NCBI RefSeq assembly: GCF_003024195.1 | Contig: NZ_KZ679039.1 | Location: 186,001-250,000 of the forward strand | DNA length: 64,000 bases | DNA from: Streptomyces dioscori | GTDB lineage: Bacteria; Actinomycetota; Actinomycetes; Streptomycetales; Streptomycetaceae | Direction of reading: 5' to 3' | Notes under the pieces: model-generated | Database searches by the model: none | What the model was told of the DNA's origin: nothing | Seen by the model: only the letters and a program-made list of their open reading frames with translations | Position numbers and translations under genes: made by a program | Shown: positions 38,839 through 47,881 of the stretch, piece after piece | Numbering within the stretch: the first letter of the stretch is position 1 | Layout of the letters: the number at the start of each line of letters is the position of its first letter

Positions 38839-38856
38839 AGGTGCATGTAAGCACCT
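38839..38856. promoter_or_regulatory. Operator-like dyad between GHKL and XRE genes
   Basis: AGGTGC-ATGTAA-GCACCT is a perfect six-base dyad with a six-base spacer, inside an AT-rich stretch (38800-38900) that must hold both divergent promoters. Binding by the XRE protein is a reasonable guess. Confidence 0.5.
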
Positions 38857-38916
38857 GAATGTATGTTCGATCGCGATATGCCATACAGTTTCGTCGCGAC
38901 AGGAGAGGGGGCCGGG

Positions 38917-39786
38917 ATGCCCGTAGCGGGACGGCCGACTGTGCGCAGCAGGCGACTTGGTGCTGCGCTCAAGACCTACAGGCTGGCGGCGAAACTGGAC
39001 CAGTTGCAGTCCGCCGAGGTGATCGCGGCGCACCAGACCAGGGTCAGTCGCATCGAGACCGGGCATGTGTCCGCCCGCCCGCTCGAAATCCGGGCGCTGT
39101 TGGATGCGTATGGGGTGCGCGACCTCGAAGTCCGGCACAAGCTTGAGGAGTTGGCCCGGCAGTCGAAGCGACGGGGCTGGTGGCTTGAGCATGCCGCGCA
39201 TCTGCGGCCGGACTACGTCGATCACATCGCGCTGGAGGACGACGCGACCTACATCCGGGAGTGGCAGCCGGTCATGGTTCCGGGGCTGCTGCAAACTGCG
39301 GCCTACGCGGAAGCGGTCATCGCGGCCAGCCCTCACTGCATTGAGCCGGAACGGGCCGCCCAGTTGGTGAAGGTGCGCATGGGGCGACAGGCGAAGATCG
39401 AGGAGGGCGGTGCGTCCTACACGGCCATCCTCTGGGAAGCAGTCATCGCGCAGCCGCTGGTGGATGTCGAGATTCACCGCGAGCAGTTGTCCGCTGTTCT
39501 TGAGATCGGAAAGCGGAAGAACGTCACTGTGCAGGTGATGCCGTTCAGCGCGGGCGTCCTGGCCGGTTACTCCTCTGCCTTCTCCTCCTTCAGTTTCGAC
39601 GAGGAGCCGACGGTCGAGGCCGTCGCCATGGACAACTTGCGAGGTGCATCGGTCCTTGAAGGAGCCGAGGATCTCGCCGCTTACGCCAATGCATACGACC
39701 TACTACGATCGTCAGCGTTGACGCCGGATGCGAGCGTGAAGCTCATCCGGGGCAGGCTGCGGAGCTTGAAGGAAGACACATCGTGA
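38917..39786 (+). CDS. XRE family regulator with DUF5753 domain
   Basis: A 289-residue regulator of the same class as the one at 18.6-19.4 kb. The N-terminal helix-turn-helix is less canonical (LGAALKTYRLAAKLDQLQSAEVIAAHQTRVSRIETGHVSARP). DUF5753 follows: WQPVMVPGLLQTAAYAEAVI, ILWEAVIAQPLVD, QVMPFSAGVLAGYSSAFSSF and LTPDASVKLI. ATG 38917 was chosen because AGGAGAGGGG ends six bases before it; upstream in-frame ATGs at 38863 and 38878 lack such a site. The stop overlaps the DUF397 start (GTGA). It faces a truncated XRE gene and a DUF6879 gene. Confidence 0.87.
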   Translation: MPVAGRPTVRSRRLGAALKTYRLAAKLDQLQSAEVIAAHQTRVSRIETGHVSARPLEIRALLDAYGVRDLEVRHKLEELARQSKRRGWWLEHAAHLRPDYVDHIALEDDATYIREWQPVMVPGLLQTAAYAEAVIAASPHCIEPERAAQLVKVRMGRQAKIEEGGASYTAILWEAVIAQPLVDVEIHREQLSAVLEIGKRKNVTVQVMPFSAGVLAGYSSAFSSFSFDEEPTVEAVAMDNLRGASVLEGAEDLAAYANAYDLLRSSALTPDASVKLIRGRLRSLKEDTS

Positions 39787-39968
39787 CCGAGGTCATAAGC
39801 CCCTTCTGGAAGTCGTCGTACTCGGGCGCGGAGAACGCCTGCGTCGAGGTCGCCGACACGGCTGTCGGCGGCCGGGCCGTCCGCGACAGCAAGCAGCCGG
39901 AATCGGACGGCCCCCTGCTCACCGTCTCCCGCGAGACCTGGCACGCGTTCCTGCGGCTGATCGGCTAA
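39783..39968 (+). CDS. DUF397 domain protein
   Basis: A 61-residue DUF397 protein. The family pattern is visible: FWKSSYSGAENACVEVAD, then RAVRDSKQPESDGPLLTVSRETWHAFLRLI. Coupled to the XRE gene by a four-base GTGA overlap. Its predicted role is as the acidic partner modulating the XRE/DUF5753 regulator. It ends where a remnant of another XRE gene begins on the other strand. Confidence 0.9.
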   Translation: MTEVISPFWKSSYSGAENACVEVADTAVGGRAVRDSKQPESDGPLLTVSRETWHAFLRLIG

Positions 39969-40046
39969 GCCGTTCCGCGTGGAGTCAGGCAGCGGCGCGC
40001 GGCCGGTTCCGGGTAGGCGCCGCGCTGTTCCGTCGCTTCGGCCCAC

Positions 40047-40118
40047 GCCGCACGAGAGACGGAGCTCACGGAGCCGTGCTTCCCACGCCTCCCGTGCCTG
40101 CTGATAGTCAGTGCTCAC
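40047..40118 (-). pseudogene. Remnant of an XRE regulator N-terminus
   Basis: Starting at GTG 40118, 13 bases after the DUF6879 stop, the frame reads MSTDYQQAREAWEARLRELR then LSCG. This is the typical opening of the HTH regulator that partners DUF6879 in Streptomyces (normally ...ARLRELR-SAGLTG-LA...). After about 24 codons the similarity stops and the frame continues as non-native sequence antisense to DUF397. The helix-turn-helix itself is missing, so this is a truncated gene. Truncation by arrival of the XRE/DUF397 pair is an inference. Confidence 0.6.
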
Positions 40119-40130
40119 CGGTCACATGCG

Positions 40131-40667
40131 TCAATCGGTCTCGGCCACAAGCGTGGCGAACTTCTCGTACGGCACGGCGTGGTGGATGGCCGCGTCGCGC
40201 AGCACGACGTACCGCAGGACCTCCGCAGGTTCTGTGATCAGTTCGATGTTCAGCAGGTTGTCGTCGTCATCGAAGTGCAGCAGAGCGACCAGGCGGGAGT
40301 CGAAGAGCCAGTAGTCCTCGGCGGGCAGACCGGCGCGGTCCGCCTCCTCTCGCCATAGATAGCGGATGTCTTCGCCGGCGGCTGCGTTGTGCCTGGCGTA
40401 GTCGAGCAGGAACAGTTGTTCCGTGGTGGGCGGCCTGTCGGCGATACGGACGCGGCCGACGGCCTTACCGGTATCGGTCTGGCGGCGGATGTTCGTGAGC
40501 CAGGGCTCGCCGGGGTCGCAGGGGGACGATCCGGTGGCCAGGAAGGCGTGGTAATCGGGATCCTGGCGGTCCGACGCGTAACCGCGGCGCGTCTCAAGGC
40601 GCCAAGCGGTGTGCTCGAAGGTCTCGAAGAGGCGTCGGAACGTGTCCCGGTCGACCAGTTCCGGCAC
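40131..40667 (-). CDS. DUF6879 family protein
   Basis: A 178-residue protein with the DUF6879 pattern: FRRLFETFEHTAWRLETRRGY at the N-terminus, GKAVGRVRIADRPPTTEQLFLLDYARHNAAAGEDIRYL in the middle, and DYWLFDSRLVALLHFDDDDNLLNIELI followed by ...VLRYVVLRDAAIHHAVPYEKF. The family is of unknown function and is normally encoded with an XRE regulator, here only a remnant downstream. GTG 40667 was chosen because AAGGAGG ends eight bases before it; the GTG at 40676 would leave no spacing. Without its regulator partner the gene may be drifting. Confidence 0.85.
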   Translation of the reverse strand: MPELVDRDTFRRLFETFEHTAWRLETRRGYASDRQDPDYHAFLATGSSPCDPGEPWLTNIRRQTDTGKAVGRVRIADRPPTTEQLFLLDYARHNAAAGEDIRYLWREEADRAGLPAEDYWLFDSRLVALLHFDDDDNLLNIELITEPAEVLRYVVLRDAAIHHAVPYEKFATLVAETD

Positions 40668-40796
40668 TCGCTCCACCTCCTTCGGCCCTCAGCTCACGAT
40701 GAGTTCGCGCGGCACGGCCACCGCGGCCTCTCCTGGCCCGAGGTGCCGTAGCTGAGCGATGTCCTCAGGGTCGGTGACGGGCGTGCCCTGTACCTC

Positions 40797-40844
40797 TACG
40801 ACGATGGGGGCGCCTGGTGTTCCCCGGGCGCCCCCATCGTCGTA
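40797..40844 (-). terminator. Perfect 18-bp stem terminator after serC
   Basis: Arms 40797-40814 and 40827-40844 are exact reverse complements over 18 bases with a 12-base loop. It lies 38 bases beyond the serC stop. Imperfect 10-base repeats (GTACCAGTC type, 40842-40876) fill the space between. Confidence 0.9.
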
Positions 40845-40881
40845 CCAGTCGTACCAGTCATACGAGTCGTACGAGGAGAAG

Positions 40882-42072
<1,191 letters not shown>

Positions 42073-42285
42073 CTACGTCAATGCGCCGGCCACCAGCGCC
42101 AGCATGGCGATCAGCAGGGTGAGTGTGCCGCCGAAGGCGATTCCCGCGCGGAGCAGAGCGGCGGGCGCGGAGGCGCCGTCCCAGCGGGCGAGCAAGCCCG
42201 CGGTGACAGCGGCCAGCAGAGCGATCAGCGAGACGGCGAGCAAGGCCAGGGTCAGCAGGGCCAGGCGCGTGGGCGAGGTGGTCAT
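42073..42285 (-). CDS. Small two-helix membrane protein, divergent from the NACHT gene
   Basis: A 70-residue, very hydrophobic protein: MTTSPTRLALLTLALLAVSL and onward forms helix 1 (about 7-30), a short loop ARWDGASAPAALLRAG follows, and FGGTLTLLIAMLALVAGAL is helix 2 (about 48-68). ATG 42285 has GGAAGAAG five bases upstream. No family is recognised. It is divergent from the HTH-NACHT-LRR gene, sharing a 131-base control region. To my recollection such a small protein recurs beside similar NACHT genes in Streptomyces. If so it may be the membrane partner or effector. That link is unproven. Confidence 0.65.
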   Translation of the reverse strand: MTTSPTRLALLTLALLAVSLIALLAAVTAGLLARWDGASAPAALLRAGIAFGGTLTLLIAMLALVAGALT

Positions 42286-42297
42286 GAGGGCTTCTTC

Positions 42298-42323
42298 CGT
42301 TCCGTGAGCTGGGCGATGGAACG
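42298..42323. promoter_or_regulatory. Dyad in the divergent NACHT/membrane-protein promoter
   Basis: CGTTCC (42298-42303) and GGAACG (42318-42323) are perfect inverted hexamers with a 14-base spacer. It lies close to the start of the small membrane protein gene and could be bound by the NACHT protein's own HTH domain. Confidence 0.35.
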
Positions 42324-42416
42324 AAGGTGGCCGAAGTCGCGTACGGCGGCGTTCGGATGGACAAAGATGAACGGGCTTGAACAACGGGGGCGGCGCTGTG
42401 GGTGGAGGGGGCCGGA

Positions 42417-45326
42417 GTGGGGGCGAGCGAGAGCAGACAGGAAGCGCTGGCGGAACTGAAGGAGCGGCTGCGGAGTCTGCGGGTGCGGCGACGGCTGTCG
42501 ATGACTGCTCTGCCGGGGCGGGCGGGGCTGGGACGCACCACGGTCAGCCAGGCACTGAACGGCACCGGTATGCCGAGCGAGGCGACCGTCGTGGCACTCG
42601 CGGTGGCTCTGGGGGCCGATGCTGAACCGCTGCTGCGACTGCGGGCCCGCGCTCTGACGCCTACCGCACGTGTCACGACGACGGACGACGTGGTTCCGGA
42701 TCCGGAAACGCGGTTCGAGAACTGGTACCGGCACTATCTGGAACAGCGCTATGGGCAACTGTCGGTGATCGGGCTGGACCTGTCCCGGCCGGAGCGCGCC
42801 TGCTGGCCGCTCGACGCCGCCTACCTCAGCCTGGAACTCGCCACCCCTGTCCACGGTGTCGAGCCCACCGGCAGCCGGGGCGGGACGGTCGCCGGAGACC
42901 GAGGGCTGGAGGTGCGGGTGGAGCGGGCCGAGCAGGCCTTGGCCGGACAGCGCCGAACCCTCGTGCGAGGGCTGGCCGGCAGCGGTAAAACCACCCTGCT
43001 GCAATGGCTCGCCGTGTCCACCGCACGCCGCAGCCTGCCGCCCGAGCTGAACCACTTGGCAGAGTGCCTGCCGTTCGTCCTGCCGCTGCGGACCCTCGTA
43101 CGCCGGGGTGGGCTGCCCGCCCCGCACGAATACCTGACCGCGGTCGGCTGCCCGCGCGATGGCGCTCAGCCGGCGAACTGGGCCGACCGGGCCCTGGTCG
43201 ACGGCCGCGCCCTGCTGCTCATCGACGGCCTCGACGAAGTACCCCGGGCCCAGCGGACCAAGACCCGGCAGTGGCTGCGCGAATTGCTCGCCGCCTATCC
43301 GCAGGCCGCTTTGTTGGTGACCACGCGGCCGTCCGCCGTACCCGAGGGCTGGCTCGCCGACGGTGGATTCACCGAACTGACCGTACGGCCCATGAGCACC
43401 CGGGACGTGGCGGTGTTCGTCACCCGCTGGCACACCGCGGCCGCAACCAACGCCACCAACGCTCAGGAGCGGGCTCACCTGACCACTCTGGAGGAGACGC
43501 TCAAAGACACCGTGCGCTCCCAGCGCGATCTGGCCCGCCTGACCACCACCCCACTGCTGTGCGCGCTGGTCTGCGCCCTGCACCGCGACCGGCGCGGCCA
43601 CCTGCCGCACGGCCGGATGGCACTTTATGAAGCCGCCCTTTCCATGCTGATGCACCGGCGTGACCGCGAACGCGACATCGAGGAGCCCGAGGGGCTCAGT
43701 CTCACCGAGCACCAGAGCGTCCAGCTCCTGCAGCGCCTCGCCTACTGGCTCATTCGCAACGGCCAGACCGAACTCGACCACGACACGGCACGCGCTCTCA
43801 TCGAAGTCGCCCTACCCGCCATGCCGCACATCGCCCGGCAGGCCGATGCCGTCCTCACCCACCTGCTCGCCCGTTCCGGGCTGCTACGACAGCCCACCGC
43901 CGAAACGATCGACTTCGTCCACCGCACCTTCCAGGACTACCTCGGTGCCAAGGCCGCCATCGAGGCACGTGACATCCCCCTGCTGGTCCGTCACGCCCAT
44001 GACGATCAATGGGAGGACGTCCTGCGTATGGCCGTGGCCCATGCCCGTCCCCATGAACGCGCGAGCCTGCTTCGCCGCCTGATCACCCGCGGCGACCGCA
44101 CCCCCAAACACCGCACCCGGCTGCATCTGCTGGCCACGGCCTGCCTGGAACACGCGACAGAACTCGACCCGGCTGTCCGGGAGGACGTCCAGCAGCGCAC
44201 GGCCGCTCTGCTGCCCCCACGGAGCGATGAAGAAGCCCGCACTCTGGCTGCGGTCGGTCCGGTCATTCTGGATCTGCTCCCCGGCCCGGAGGGGCTGGAG
44301 GACGACGAGGCCGGAGCCGTCGTCGCCACGGCTGGCCGGATCGGAGGTGATGCCGCTCTCACTGTCATGAAGAAATTCCGCGCCAGCACCGACGTCCGCG
44401 TTCAGTCCGCGCTGCATGCCGACTGGAGCAACTTCGACACCGAGGACTACGCGCGCGAAGTCCTCGCCCACGCCTCAGGAGCCCACTATGTGACGGTGCG
44501 CTCAGCCGAACAACTTACGGCGCTGCGCCACCTGCAAGCGCCCACCAGTGTCAGCTTGACCGGACACCTCACGAGCAGCGAGATCACTCGCGCGATCAGG
44601 CCGAAGGAGCTCAAATCGCTGAGCTTCTTTCAGAACTCTGTGCTGGACAACCTGGACTTCCTCCTGTCGTACACGTCTCTGACCGTCGTCTCTTTCACCA
44701 AGTGTCCGAACGTCGCGGACCTGACGCCGCTGGCCGCTACGCCCGTCACCGCCCTCACACTCTTCGATTGTGAGGTGGCACGCATCGACGACCTCCGGGG
44801 CCTGCCCCACCTGAAAAGCCTGAGCATCGAATGGGAGCTCCCGCACTGGAATCTCGAAGTACTTCCGGTCGGCGCGGATCTCACCAACCTGTGGCTCGGC
44901 ATCCGGGCCTGCGAACATCTTCGCACGCTTGAGGGCATCACCCACTGGCCCAATCTCACGTCCCTGAACCTGTGCGGTCCCGTGGACGGTTTCTCTCAGA
45001 TATCCGCCTTGCCCAAGCTCAATTACCTCATGTTGCAGGCCGGCGCGGGCCTGTCCATGTTTGCCGAGCTGCCGCCCACACCACAGATCAATAAGCTGTG
45101 GCTGGGCAAATGGAGGGCGGAAGACGACCTTGCCACGGCGGCCAGGGCCCTTCCCAACCTCAAGCAGCTGACGATCAACTGCTACGACGAGTCCCGACGG
45201 GTCGACCTCGCTCCACTACGAGGCATGGCCGATCTCACCATCAACATCCACCGGGCCGAGGACGTCCTTGGCACCGAGCACTTTCCACCCGGTGCGATCA
45301 CCCGATATCCCCGTCCGCGAACCTGA
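42417..45326 (+). CDS. HTH-NACHT-LRR STAND NTPase (bacterial NLR-like)
   Basis: A protein of about 969 residues. An N-terminal Cro/C1-like helix-turn-helix (about 8-65, LKERLRSLRVRRRLSMTALP, then GLGRTTVSQALNG) is followed by a NACHT ATPase with Walker A GLAGSGKTTLLQW (about 185-197), Walker B LLLIDGLDEVPRA (266-278), sensor region LLVTTRPSAVPEGW and the winged-helix segment ending FVHRTFQDYLGAKAA near residue 510. A helical region leads to leucine-rich repeats (about 690-950: LKSLSFFQN, LTVVSFTKC, VTALTLFDC, LKSLSIEW, LTSLNLCG, LNYLMLQ). The architecture matches bacterial NLR-type immune sensors, but with a DNA-binding domain in the effector position. GTG 42417 follows GGAGGGGG by five bases; GTG 42402 is an alternative. 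Confidence 0.88.
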   Translation: MGASESRQEALAELKERLRSLRVRRRLSMTALPGRAGLGRTTVSQALNGTGMPSEATVVALAVALGADAEPLLRLRARALTPTARVTTTDDVVPDPETRFENWYRHYLEQRYGQLSVIGLDLSRPERACWPLDAAYLSLELATPVHGVEPTGSRGGTVAGDRGLEVRVERAEQALAGQRRTLVRGLAGSGKTTLLQWLAVSTARRSLPPELNHLAECLPFVLPLRTLVRRGGLPAPHEYLTAVGCPRDGAQPANWADRALVDGRALLLIDGLDEVPRAQRTKTRQWLRELLAAYPQAALLVTTRPSAVPEGWLADGGFTELTVRPMSTRDVAVFVTRWHTAAATNATNAQERAHLTTLEETLKDTVRSQRDLARLTTTPLLCALVCALHRDRRGHLPHGRMALYEAALSMLMHRRDRERDIEEPEGLSLTEHQSVQLLQRLAYWLIRNGQTELDHDTARALIEVALPAMPHIARQADAVLTHLLARSGLLRQPTAETIDFVHRTFQDYLGAKAAIEARDIPLLVRHAHDDQWEDVLRMAVAHARPHERASLLRRLITRGDRTPKHRTRLHLLATACLEHATELDPAVREDVQQRTAALLPPRSDEEARTLAAVGPVILDLLPGPEGLEDDEAGAVVATAGRIGGDAALTVMKKFRASTDVRVQSALHADWSNFDTEDYAREVLAHASGAHYVTVRSAEQLTALRHLQAPTSVSLTGHLTSSEITRAIRPKELKSLSFFQNSVLDNLDFLLSYTSLTVVSFTKCPNVADLTPLAATPVTALTLFDCEVARIDDLRGLPHLKSLSIEWELPHWNLEVLPVGADLTNLWLGIRACEHLRTLEGITHWPNLTSLNLCGPVDGFSQISALPKLNYLMLQAGAGLSMFAELPPTPQINKLWLGKWRAEDDLATAARALPNLKQLTINCYDESRRVDLAPLRGMADLTINIHRAEDVLGTEHFPPGAITRYPRPRT

Positions 45327-45591
45327 ACCTTTTGAGAGTGGAGCTCGACGCTCATCCTTTCTTCAGCCCCGCAACCCCGGGCGTGCGTCAGGCGAGTTCC
45401 TGCGCCGGCCGTGCCGTGAGGGGCCTCCGGAATTGCATTCACATCGTCTCGAAATGGTTGCCACCGCAGGCCGAGGAGACAGGCTCGTAGTCGTCCAGGA
45501 ATTGCCCCACGAGGAGGACAGCGCTTGAGAGACGCGGAGCAGTCAAGTCGCCCGGTCGTACCGCCGATCGCGTCCCGCCAGTTGTCCGCCT
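45327..45591. other. Gap after the NACHT gene; nothing recognised
   Basis: This 265-base stretch has no supported gene. A short plus-strand frame ends at 45528 (GDRLVVVQELPHEEDSA) and looks like the tail of a coding sequence, but it has no start or family. No hairpin or repeat element is evident. It may be eroded coding DNA. Confidence 0.5.
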
Positions 45592-45690
45592 CTACAGTGC
45601 GGGAGGGGCTAACCCGGCTTTGAGGTGGCGTAGGGCCACGCCTGGACAGAGGTACGGAGCGTGCCCGAACGAGATGTTCTGGAGGCCATG
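45592..45690 (-). pseudogene. Cytochrome P450 heme-loop remnant
   Basis: The frame ending TAG at 45592 reads HGLQNISFGHAPYLCPGVAL, then RHLKAGLAPPAL. The ISFGHAPYLCPGVALRHLKA part is a clear P450 heme-binding loop (FGxGxxxCxGxxLxxLE/A) including the cysteine ligand. No P450-like sequence lies upstream in frame before the end of the intact P450 gene at 45753, where short GGAGGCCAT repeats intervene. The remainder of the gene is gone. Some conservons carry two P450 genes, so this may be the relic of the second. It contains a TTA codon. Confidence 0.75.
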
Positions 45691-45752
45691 TGGAGGCCAT
45701 ATGGGTGTACCGCCACGTGCCGAGGTAGCGGTGCATCGCACAGGCAGGCCGG

Positions 45753-46982
45753 TCATCCCCGTGGCGCCGTCGGCGTGAAGCGGACCGGGAGGGTGGTCAG
45801 GCTGCCCAGCCAGGGGGAAGGGCGGCGGGTCAGGGAGCCGGCCGGGACCGCGAGGTCGAGGTCGGGGAGCCGGTCCAGGACCACCTCGATCGCCGTACGC
45901 GCGACCACCTCCGCGATCTCCTGCGCCGGGAACGGACACCGGTGCTCCCCGTGCCCGAACGAGAAGTGCGCGCCGTTGCCGCCCGTCAGAGCCGTGCCAT
46001 GGGTGCGGATCTGAGGATCGTGGTTCGCGCCCTGGACACCGAGGAGCAGCAGATCCCCGGCGCGAACGGCCCGCCCGCCGAGCCGGGCGTCGCGGGACGC
46101 CCAGCGGCCTGCCACGGTCCGGGTGGGAGTGTCCTCCCACAGGACCTCGTTCATGGCCTCGGCGACACTGCGCCGCCCCCCGAACAGCGAGGCCGCGAAC
46201 CGGTCATCCGTCAGCATCAGCCGCAGCGAGTTGCCGATCCAGCCCGCGGTCGGCTGCTGGCCCGCGGTCAGCATGACGATCAGATCCTTGGCGATCTCCT
46301 CGTGCGTCAGCGCGGGGCCCGCCGCCGTTCGCCCGGCGGCGAGCATGCGGCTGACCACGTCGTCCGCGGGCCGCGCCGCCCGGTCGGCCACCAGCCGCGC
46401 CATGCACGCGGCCACGTGCAACTGCCCCGCGTGGGCGTCCCCGCGCCCGTCGACCATGTCGTTCAGGGCGGCGACGAGGCCCGGCCCCTGCTCGTCGGCG
46501 AATCCGTAGAGGCCGGCGAGGACGCGTACGGGGAGCAGGTCCGCGTAGTGCGCGACGAGGTCCGTCGTGCCGTCGGCGCACACCGCGTCGATCAGCTCGT
46601 CGGCGATCCGCTCGGCGTGGGCGCGCAGTTCGAAGGGGTCGACGGCTTCGAGGGCGCCGCCGATCACTGCCACGCGCGCGCGATGGCGTTCGCCGACGGT
46701 GTGCAGGACGGAGGAGTGCCCGCGTCCGATCATCGGCAGCAGCGGCCAGCCGTCGGGGACGCGTTCCCACTGGTTCCACAGGCCCGAGTCACGGCTGAAC
46801 AGCACGGCGTCCCCGGTGACCTGGTGCAGCTCGCGGTAGCCGAGGACGAGCCATGCCGGGATGTCCGCGTCGAGCAGCACCGGAGCCACCGCGCCGAACT
46901 CACGCCGCAACTCCCGGTACAGCGCGGCGGGTTCGGCGGAGAGAAACCGACGACCGCCGAGGCGTACGGGGTCGGGGCTCAC
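45753..46982 (-). CDS. Cytochrome P450 of a conservon (CvnE-like)
   Basis: A 409-residue soluble P450. The I-helix oxygen-binding motif appears as MLTAGQQPTAGW (about residues 238-249, AGxxxT-like), the ExxR motif is weak, and the heme loop is FSFGHGEHRCPFPAQEIAE with Cys349 as the iron ligand. The residue two after Cys is Phe rather than the usual Gly. The N-terminal GGRRFLSAEPAALYRELR is typical of conservon P450s. It is the last intact gene of the cluster kinase-roadblock-DUF742-P450, separated from DUF742 by 90 bases where a GTPase gene would be expected. The GTG start at 46982 follows GGGGGAC. Substrate unknown. Confidence 0.88.
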   Translation of the reverse strand: MSPDPVRLGGRRFLSAEPAALYRELRREFGAVAPVLLDADIPAWLVLGYRELHQVTGDAVLFSRDSGLWNQWERVPDGWPLLPMIGRGHSSVLHTVGERHRARVAVIGGALEAVDPFELRAHAERIADELIDAVCADGTTDLVAHYADLLPVRVLAGLYGFADEQGPGLVAALNDMVDGRGDAHAGQLHVAACMARLVADRAARPADDVVSRMLAAGRTAAGPALTHEEIAKDLIVMLTAGQQPTAGWIGNSLRLMLTDDRFAASLFGGRRSVAEAMNEVLWEDTPTRTVAGRWASRDARLGGRAVRAGDLLLLGVQGANHDPQIRTHGTALTGGNGAHFSFGHGEHRCPFPAQEIAEVVARTAIEVVLDRLPDLDLAVPAGSLTRRPSPWLGSLTTLPVRFTPTAPRG

Positions 46983-46997
46983 CGGGCTGTCCCCCGG

Positions 46998-47072
46998 ACG
47001 TCAGAGGAACCAGAGGTATGAGAGGTGCCTGAGGTACGAGGGGTACCAGAGGCATGAGGGGTTTCAGACAAG
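46998..47072 (-). repeat. Short imperfect repeats in place of the conservon GTPase gene
   Basis: The gap between DUF742 and P450 is made of imperfect units such as CAGAGGTATGAG, CTGAGGTACGAG and CAGAGGCATGAG. No GTPase (CvnD) sequence is present in the gap or elsewhere in the window. Confidence 0.7.
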
Positions 47073-47429
47073 TCAGAGGTTGCGGAGTCCAACGAGCACC
47101 TGTTCCAGAATGTGGGGGTCGGGACGGCCGCCGAGTTCGGCCCTGCGGGGATGGCGGGCGCTGACGCGGCCCTCGGCGAGCAGGTCGCAGAGCAGGATCT
47201 TCGTGATGGTGACCGGCAGCCGAAGCTCGGCGGCGACCTCGGCGACGGCGGTGGGCCGCCCGGTGAGGCGCAGGATCGCCGCGTGCTCCGACTGCATGCC
47301 GGGCGCCGGATCGCACTCGGCGACGACGAGCGTCAGCAGGTCGAAGGGCGTGCCGGGCGCGGACCGGGTACGCCCCTGGGTGAGGGTGTAGAGCCGGTCG
47401 GGCGCGTCGTCTCTGCCCGGGCGGCTCAT
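47073..47429 (-). CDS. DUF742 protein of a conservon (CvnC-like)
   Basis: A 118-residue protein of the DUF742 family, the third component of Streptomyces conservons. The pattern RLYTLTQGRTRSAPGTPFDLLTLVVA, then SEHAAILRLTGRPTAVAEVAAELRLPVTITKILLCDLLAEGRVSARHP, ends in EQVLVGLRNL. The C-terminal half resembles a winged helix. It is translationally coupled to the roadblock protein by ATGA overlap. In other conservons it couples the roadblock protein to the GTPase, which is missing here. Confidence 0.92.
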   Translation of the reverse strand: MSRPGRDDAPDRLYTLTQGRTRSAPGTPFDLLTLVVAECDPAPGMQSEHAAILRLTGRPTAVAEVAAELRLPVTITKILLCDLLAEGRVSARHPRRAELGGRPDPHILEQVLVGLRNL

Positions 47430-47881
47430 GGCCGGCGTGGTGGCGCGCTCAGATGTCCGTCGAGTTGCTCCACGAGCTGGCCCATGTTGTGTCCGACGAG
47501 TCCGGCGTCGGCCTCCTCGGCCGTGACCAGGGCCAGGTGCGCGCCCTGGCCCGCCTCGATGATGAAGAGGATCCCGCCGTAGAACTCGGTCATCGCCGAC
47601 CGTACGTCCCCGGTGCCGTCCCCGAACTGGAGGGACGCCCCGTGGGACAGCGCCTGGATCCCGGCGGCGATGGCGGCGAGGTGGTCGGCCTGGTCGACGG
47701 AGAGTTCCGCCGTACTGCACAGCTTGAGGCCGTCCCGGGAGAGCACGAGCGCGTGCCGGGCGCCCGGCGTGCGCGCCAGCAGCCCCTGCACGAGCCAGCC
47801 GAGCTTCTCCTCGGTCGTCGACGCGGAGAAGGTGGCCGAGGTGGTGTCGGTCGCCGAGGTGGTGCCGGTGTGGACGGTCAT
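47426..47881 (-). CDS. Roadblock/LC7 protein of a conservon (CvnB-like)
   Basis: A 151-residue roadblock/LC7-domain protein. After a Thr/Ser-rich N-terminus (about 25 aa) comes the domain: KLGWLVQGLLARTPGARHALVLSRDGLKLC, QADHLAAIAAGIQALSHGASLQFGDGTG, then ILFIIEAGQGAHLALVTAEEADAGLVGHNMGQLVEQLDGHL. Roadblock proteins are dimeric regulators of small GTPases (MglB-like). Coupled by ATGA to the sensor kinase upstream and to DUF742 downstream. Its expected GTPase partner is not encoded in this cluster. Confidence 0.93.
   Translation of the reverse strand: MTVHTGTTSATDTTSATFSASTTEEKLGWLVQGLLARTPGARHALVLSRDGLKLCSTAELSVDQADHLAAIAAGIQALSHGASLQFGDGTGDVRSAMTEFYGGILFIIEAGQGAHLALVTAEEADAGLVGHNMGQLVEQLDGHLSAPPRRP

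Noticed and set aside
39681..40046. Continuation of the minus-strand frame beyond the XRE remnant
   Set aside because: It is antisense to the DUF397 and XRE genes and loses all HTH similarity. Only the first 24 codons are supported as a remnant.
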